Shown: positions 5,413-8,342 of the stretch, in pieces
Layout: the number at the start of each line of letters is the position of its first letter
Numbering within the stretch: the first letter of the stretch is position 1
Source of the DNA: Bacillota bacterium
Lineage (GTDB): Bacteria; Bacillota_I; Bacilli_A; RFN20; CAG-826
Assembly: GCA_003501485.1 (NCBI GenBank)
Contig: DNPJ01000036.1
Coordinates: forward strand, 876-9,217
Length of the DNA stretch: 8,342 bases
Direction of reading: 5' to 3'
Program-made: the position numbers and the translations under genes
Notes under the pieces: model-generated
Told to the model about the DNA's origin: nothing
What the model saw: only the letters and a program-made list of their open reading frames with translations
Database searches by the model: none

Positions 5413-6606
5413 ATGCGTATTCTTATAATCTCACAATACTATTATCCAGAACTTAATTCTGTCAATTATATTGCGGAAGAACTTTCTAAACGTGGTCATG
5501 AAGTTGGGGTTATAACAGGAAAACCTAATTATGGTTTTAAAAAGATTTTGCCTGAATATAGAAAAATAAAAAAAGAAATTATAAATGGTGTTACTGTACA
5601 TAGAATTAATCTAAAACCCAGAAAAGATACGAGATTTTCTGTTTATGAGAATTATTTGTCATTTTATTTTAATTCCAGAAGATTTGTTTCTAAATTTAAT
5701 AAGAGATTTGATATTGTTTTATCGTTTTCTTTATCTCCAGTTATTTCAATCTCTGCTGCGATAAAATATAGCAAAAAATTTGGTGTTCCTCATTTGTTAT
5801 TTTGTGAAGACCTTTGGCCAGAATCAACTGTTGTAACCCGCGCTGTTAAAATGAATTCCTTAACTTACAAATTGTTATATAAGTGGAGTAAAAGTTTATA
5901 TTCTAAATGTAATGATATCGTTATCTCATCTCCTTCTTTTAGAGAATATTTTTATGATGTATTAAACATTAAAGACAAATCTTTTGAATATATAAACCAA
6001 CCTCCATTAAAAAGCAAAAATGAAAAAATTGAACCACATGTTTATTCAAAAAAACATAATTTTGTATATGCTGGGAATATAGGAAAGCTTCAGTTGGTGG
6101 ATAATTTGATTTCCGCTATTAAGTTAACTGATGAAAATACTGTCTTACATTTAATGGGTATGGGAAGCAATTTAAATGATGTACTTAAAAGAATTAAAGA
6201 TGAAAATCTGGAAGATAAGGTTTACTATCATGGTGCTTTAAAAATAGAAGAAGCAGAAAAGTATTATATAAATGCAGATGCTTTAATTGTTTCACTAAAA
6301 AATGACGGATATGTTGGCAAAACAATTCCAAATAAAGCTATTCAATATTTAAAATATGGTAGACCTATATTAGGGGTAATTGATGGTGATGCTAAAAAGA
6401 TGCTTATAAACGCAAAAGGTTCTGTTTTTGCTAGCGAAAATATATTTGATATAGCAAAAGTCATGAATGATATATCCTTAATGAGCGTAAATGAAAAATA
6501 TATTTTGGGAAATAATAATTTAGTGTATTTTAACAACAATTTCACAATCGATAAAATTGTAGATAAATTAGAGCACAAACTTAGATCAATGATTAAGAAT
6601 TCTTAA
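5413..6606 (+). CDS. GT4-family glycosyltransferase, WbuB-like
   Basis: A 397-residue two-domain (GT-B) glycosyltransferase. The N-terminal MRILIISQYYYPE opening followed by AEELSKRGHEVGVITG is the acceptor-side Rossmann domain. EDLWPES (132-138) is characteristic of the WbuB-like branch of GT4. AGNIGKLQ (220-227) starts the donor-binding domain, and GKTIPNK followed by YLKYGRPIL (302-320) replaces the usual EX7E region, as is normal in this branch. It would transfer a nucleotide-activated sugar to a lipid-linked glycan at the inner face of the membrane. Sugar specificity is unknown. It is divergent from the flippase (51-bp gap) and its 3' end overlaps the next glycosyltransferase by 21 bp. 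No Shine-Dalgarno and no convincing close -10 precede ATG 5413, which follows a T-run; the start is kept because it matches the family N-terminus. Confidence 0.88.
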   Translation: MRILIISQYYYPELNSVNYIAEELSKRGHEVGVITGKPNYGFKKILPEYRKIKKEIINGVTVHRINLKPRKDTRFSVYENYLSFYFNSRRFVSKFNKRFDIVLSFSLSPVISISAAIKYSKKFGVPHLLFCEDLWPESTVVTRAVKMNSLTYKLLYKWSKSLYSKCNDIVISSPSFREYFYDVLNIKDKSFEYINQPPLKSKNEKIEPHVYSKKHNFVYAGNIGKLQLVDNLISAIKLTDENTVLHLMGMGSNLNDVLKRIKDENLEDKVYYHGALKIEEAEKYYINADALIVSLKNDGYVGKTIPNKAIQYLKYGRPILGVIDGDAKKMLINAKGSVFASENIFDIAKVMNDISLMSVNEKYILGNNNLVYFNNNFTIDKIVDKLEHKLRSMIKNS

Positions 6607-7671
6607 ATGATCTTGAATCATTTCTTCAATTGTATTTTTATTAGCGATTTTTAAACAATTTTCTCTTTTAATGTCTTTGACTTTATCAAGCGCCTTTCCA
6701 ACTGATGAACAACTTATGTCATCAAGAAATAGTCCATTATATCCATCTTTAATAAGTTTCTTTGATGAATTGATGTTCTTAGAAGAGATTATAGGTAATC
6801 CTTGTGACATAGCTTCGTTTATTACATGACCATAAATATCTTCGTTGCTAGGAAAGATAAATGCATTAGCGATTTTATAGTAGTTAAAAAGAGTGTTTCT
6901 ACCGCAAAAACCCATTAATTTTACATTATTGATATCATTTTTGTTGATGTAATTTTGCATTAGTTTCCTTTGCTTGCCATCACCGAAAATAAGAAGAAGT
7001 TTCGTTTTATCTTTTGTCCAACTTTTTAGGAGGTTAAAATAGTTTTTTCTTTTTATAAGTTGGCCAGCCGAAATATAAATTTCTTTATAGCAAGAATCAA
7101 GATTTAATTTTGTTTTTAACTCGTCAATTTCTTTTGAAGTTAACAATTGTTTTAATACTTCACTTTGATAAATTGTTGAATATGTATAATTATGGATTTT
7201 AGTTGGATCCGCTCCATAATAAGATAGATATTTGTTTGAATTCTCATCAGGGGATAAGTAAAAATTTGCTCCCGAAATATATTTGGTTTTAATGTATTTT
7301 TTTAAAGATGATTCTTTTTCTTTTATGATTCCGCCATTGATGTACAAGCAGTAAGGTATATGTTTTTTCTTTAAATAATTTATCGCCATCATTTCCGCAA
7401 ATGTAGAATAACCGTTCATGATGATTAAATCGTATTTGTTCTTTTTTATATGATTTTTAATCCCAGTAGAAAAGAAATTCTCATTTCCAAGTTTAATACC
7501 TTTAATTTCAATGGTTTTAAATTTATATTCCTTTTCGAAATAAAAACTATTTTGTCTATCTTTATTCACATTTCTTTCAAAGATAACTGTTAAATCAAAA
7601 TATTTATTGAGTTCATTTAAAAGTCTAACTTTGTATGGAGCGGGATGGTTAAAGACAAATAAAATTTTCAT
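6586..7671 (-). CDS. GT4-family glycosyltransferase
   Basis: A 361-residue GT-B glycosyltransferase of the glycosyl transferases group 1 family. The N-terminal MKILFVFNHPAPYKVRLLNE pattern is typical. SAGQLIKRKN (201-210) opens the donor domain. The catalytic/donor-binding segment FIFPSNEDIYGHVINEAMSQ (271-290) is the variant with Asp278 and Glu286 in the spacing of EX7E, as in the common EDxWGLVINEAM version. YNGLFL near 311-316 matches the usual NGLLF loop. It most likely builds the same surface glycan as the neighbouring transferase and flippase; donor and acceptor are unknown. The last 21 bp overlap the end of the convergent transferase gene, and it stops with TGA. There is no Shine-Dalgarno; TAAAAT lies 7 nt before ATG. 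Confidence 0.87.
   Translation of the reverse strand: MKILFVFNHPAPYKVRLLNELNKYFDLTVIFERNVNKDRQNSFYFEKEYKFKTIEIKGIKLGNENFFSTGIKNHIKKNKYDLIIMNGYSTFAEMMAINYLKKKHIPYCLYINGGIIKEKESSLKKYIKTKYISGANFYLSPDENSNKYLSYYGADPTKIHNYTYSTIYQSEVLKQLLTSKEIDELKTKLNLDSCYKEIYISAGQLIKRKNYFNLLKSWTKDKTKLLLIFGDGKQRKLMQNYINKNDINNVKLMGFCGRNTLFNYYKIANAFIFPSNEDIYGHVINEAMSQGLPIISSKNINSSKKLIKDGYNGLFLDDISCSSVGKALDKVKDIKRENCLKIANKNTIEEMIQDHLRILNH
6593..6606. repeat. Perfect 14-bp palindrome within overlapping convergent gene ends
   Basis: TTAAGAATTCTTAA reads identically on both strands and contains the stop of the plus-strand transferase. Just outside it, AATGATT (6588-6594, overlapping the palindrome by two bases) and AATCATT (6616-6622) form inverted 7-bp arms that could make a larger stem-loop. 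It may be a weak bidirectional terminator, though no good T-run follows on either strand. Confidence 0.4.
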
Positions 7672-7684
7672 AACTTGTATTTTA
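7672..7684 (-). promoter_or_regulatory. -10 box just before the minus-strand glycosyltransferase start
   Basis: On the minus strand TAAAAT is followed by ACAAGTT and ATG. The AATACAAG preceding the start resembles that before the radical SAM gene (AATACAAGC-ATG). A TATAAT further up (14 nt before ATG) is an alternative giving a short leader. No Shine-Dalgarno is present in either case. The area 7680-7694 is itself an inverted repeat (TTTTATA-T-TATAAAA). Confidence 0.38.
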
Positions 7685-7708
7685 TATTATAAAACAAAGG
7701 CTTTTATA

Positions 7709-7723
7709 TGCGATAATTTAAAT
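7709..7723 (+). promoter_or_regulatory. Extended -10 immediately before ung start (possible leaderless promoter)
   Basis: TGCGATAAT (7709-7717) fits an extended -10 (TGn plus a TATAAT-like hexamer), which can work without a good -35; none is visible. Six bases (TTAAAT) then separate it from ATG 7724, so the expected transcript begins at the start codon. The only purine-rich AAAGG lies 23 nt upstream of ATG, too far to serve as a Shine-Dalgarno. Confidence 0.5.
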
Positions 7724-8342
7724 ATGTTAAATGAATGGAATGAATTTTTTTCAAATATAAAAACCAAACAGTACGCAAGAGATCTTAATATATTTCTTGA
7801 TGAAGAATATAAAAACCATACTATTTACCCTTCAAGAGAAAATATGTTTAATGCTTTTAAATATACATCACCTAAAGATATTAAAGTTGTTATAATTGGT
7901 CAAGACCCTTACCATGAACCAAATCAAGCGATGGGCTTATCGTTTTCTGTTCCAAGCGGAGAAAAACTTCCTCCTTCTTTGATTAATATATATAAAGAAA
8001 TACATAATGATTTAAATATCGACATGAAGAATGATGGCGATTTAACTTATCTTGCAAAACAAGGCGTTTTATTAATCAATGCATATTTAACAGTAAGAAA
8101 AGGTGAGCCACTATCTCATCACATAAAAGAATATGATATGTTTATGAACGACTTGATTAAATATATAAACAACTTAAAACAACCAATAGTTTTTATGCTT
8201 TGGGGCAACTTTGCCAAAAAGTTTAAAAAATATTTAACAAACCCAAGTTTTCTTATTCTTGAAAGCGTCCATCCATCGCCATTAGGGGCTAATAAAGGTG
8301 GTTGGTTTAATTTGCATCAGTTTTCAAAATGTAATGCCTTTC
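7724..8342 (+). CDS. ung: Uracil-DNA glycosylase, family 1, 3'-truncated by window edge
   Basis: The open frame runs from ATG 7724 to the last base (206 complete codons), so only about 15-20 C-terminal residues are missing. Ung removes uracil from DNA arising from cytosine deamination or dUTP misincorporation, starting base excision repair. GQDPYH (59-64) holds the water-activating Asp61. GLSFSVP follows. LLINAYLTVRKGEPLSH corresponds to the family LLLNTxLTVRxGxxxSH motif with the uracil-recognition Asn. HPSPL (183-187) supplies catalytic His183 and the Leu that inserts into the DNA helix, followed by a GGWFNLHQF version of the usual RGFFGxxHF. The GWE after SH in E. coli Ung reads EYD here; this is away from the catalytic centre. 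It is divergent from the glycosyltransferase gene, with a 52-bp gap holding both promoters. Confidence 0.95.
   Translation, partial: MLNEWNEFFSNIKTKQYARDLNIFLDEEYKNHTIYPSRENMFNAFKYTSPKDIKVVIIGQDPYHEPNQAMGLSFSVPSGEKLPPSLINIYKEIHNDLNIDMKNDGDLTYLAKQGVLLINAYLTVRKGEPLSHHIKEYDMFMNDLIKYINNLKQPIVFMLWGNFAKKFKKYLTNPSFLILESVHPSPLGANKGGWFNLHQFSKCNAF

Noticed and set aside
6342..6578. Minus-strand open frame opposite the WbuB-like transferase
   Set aside because: It lies entirely within a confident glycosyltransferase gene and has no domain or start signal of its own.
1..8342. Mycoplasma-type genetic code (TGA as Trp)
   Set aside because: Tryptophans are encoded by TGG in the conserved genes, and TGA serves as the natural stop of folD and of the minus-strand glycosyltransferase.
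1..8342. CRISPR array, tRNA or rRNA genes, insertion sequence ends, riboswitch
   Set aside because: No regularly spaced repeats, cloverleaf, rRNA-like tract, transposase or conserved leader structure was seen; the only intergenic stretches are short and AT-rich.

Overview
The window is strongly AT-rich bacterial DNA, densely packed and read with the standard bacterial code: TGG encodes Trp throughout, and TGA ends both the folD gene and one glycosyltransferase gene. AT-richness, short genes, small Lys/Asn/Ile-rich proteins and anaerobic enzymes suggest an anaerobic, low-GC Firmicutes or Mycoplasmatota-like (gut Bacilli type) organism. There is no rRNA, phage structural gene or insertion sequence to place it further.

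Layout. Bases 1-765 (+) hold the last ~254 residues of a thioredoxin-reductase-like flavoprotein. It converges on and overlaps by 4 bp a radical SAM activase of the anaerobic ribonucleotide reductase type (762-1445, -). Bases 1446-2474 are the least ordered part: a promoter region, a frame-broken remnant of a small secreted-protein gene (1664-1863), and a second lipoprotein gene (1875-2402) cut by a single in-frame TAA. Bases 2475-3864 (+) form a two-gene operon, folD followed one base later by a divergent member of the ThyX (flavin-dependent thymidylate synthase) fold. Bases 3865-7671 hold a surface-glycan module: a Wzx-type flippase (-), a GT4 glycosyltransferase of the WbuB-like type (+) and a second GT4 glycosyltransferase (-). 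From 7724 (+) uracil-DNA glycosylase (ung) begins and runs off the window end.

How it fits together. Three functions touch deoxynucleotide supply and quality: NrdG-like activation of ribonucleotide reductase, CH2-tetrahydrofolate interconversion by FolD next to a ThyX-like protein, and uracil removal by Ung. A thioredoxin reductase normally supports redox reduction in the same physiology. The glycan module is a separate function. Orientation alternates almost gene by gene. Convergent pairs abut or overlap (4, 0 and 21 bp), and the divergent intergenic gaps around the glycan genes are only 51-52 bp.

Most notable points: (1) the folD-linked ThyX-like protein lacks the canonical RHR flavin motif; (2) several first-in-transcript genes have a -10-like box 6-8 nt before ATG and no Shine-Dalgarno, suggesting leaderless mRNAs, while the internal or lipoprotein genes carry clear Shine-Dalgarno sites; (3) the thioredoxin reductase has lost the usual NADPH-recognition residues; (4) a decaying tandem lipoprotein pair includes an ORF that stays in frame on both sides of one stop codon. 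Nothing here is proof of a wholly new system. The ThyX-like protein is the best candidate for undescribed biochemistry.
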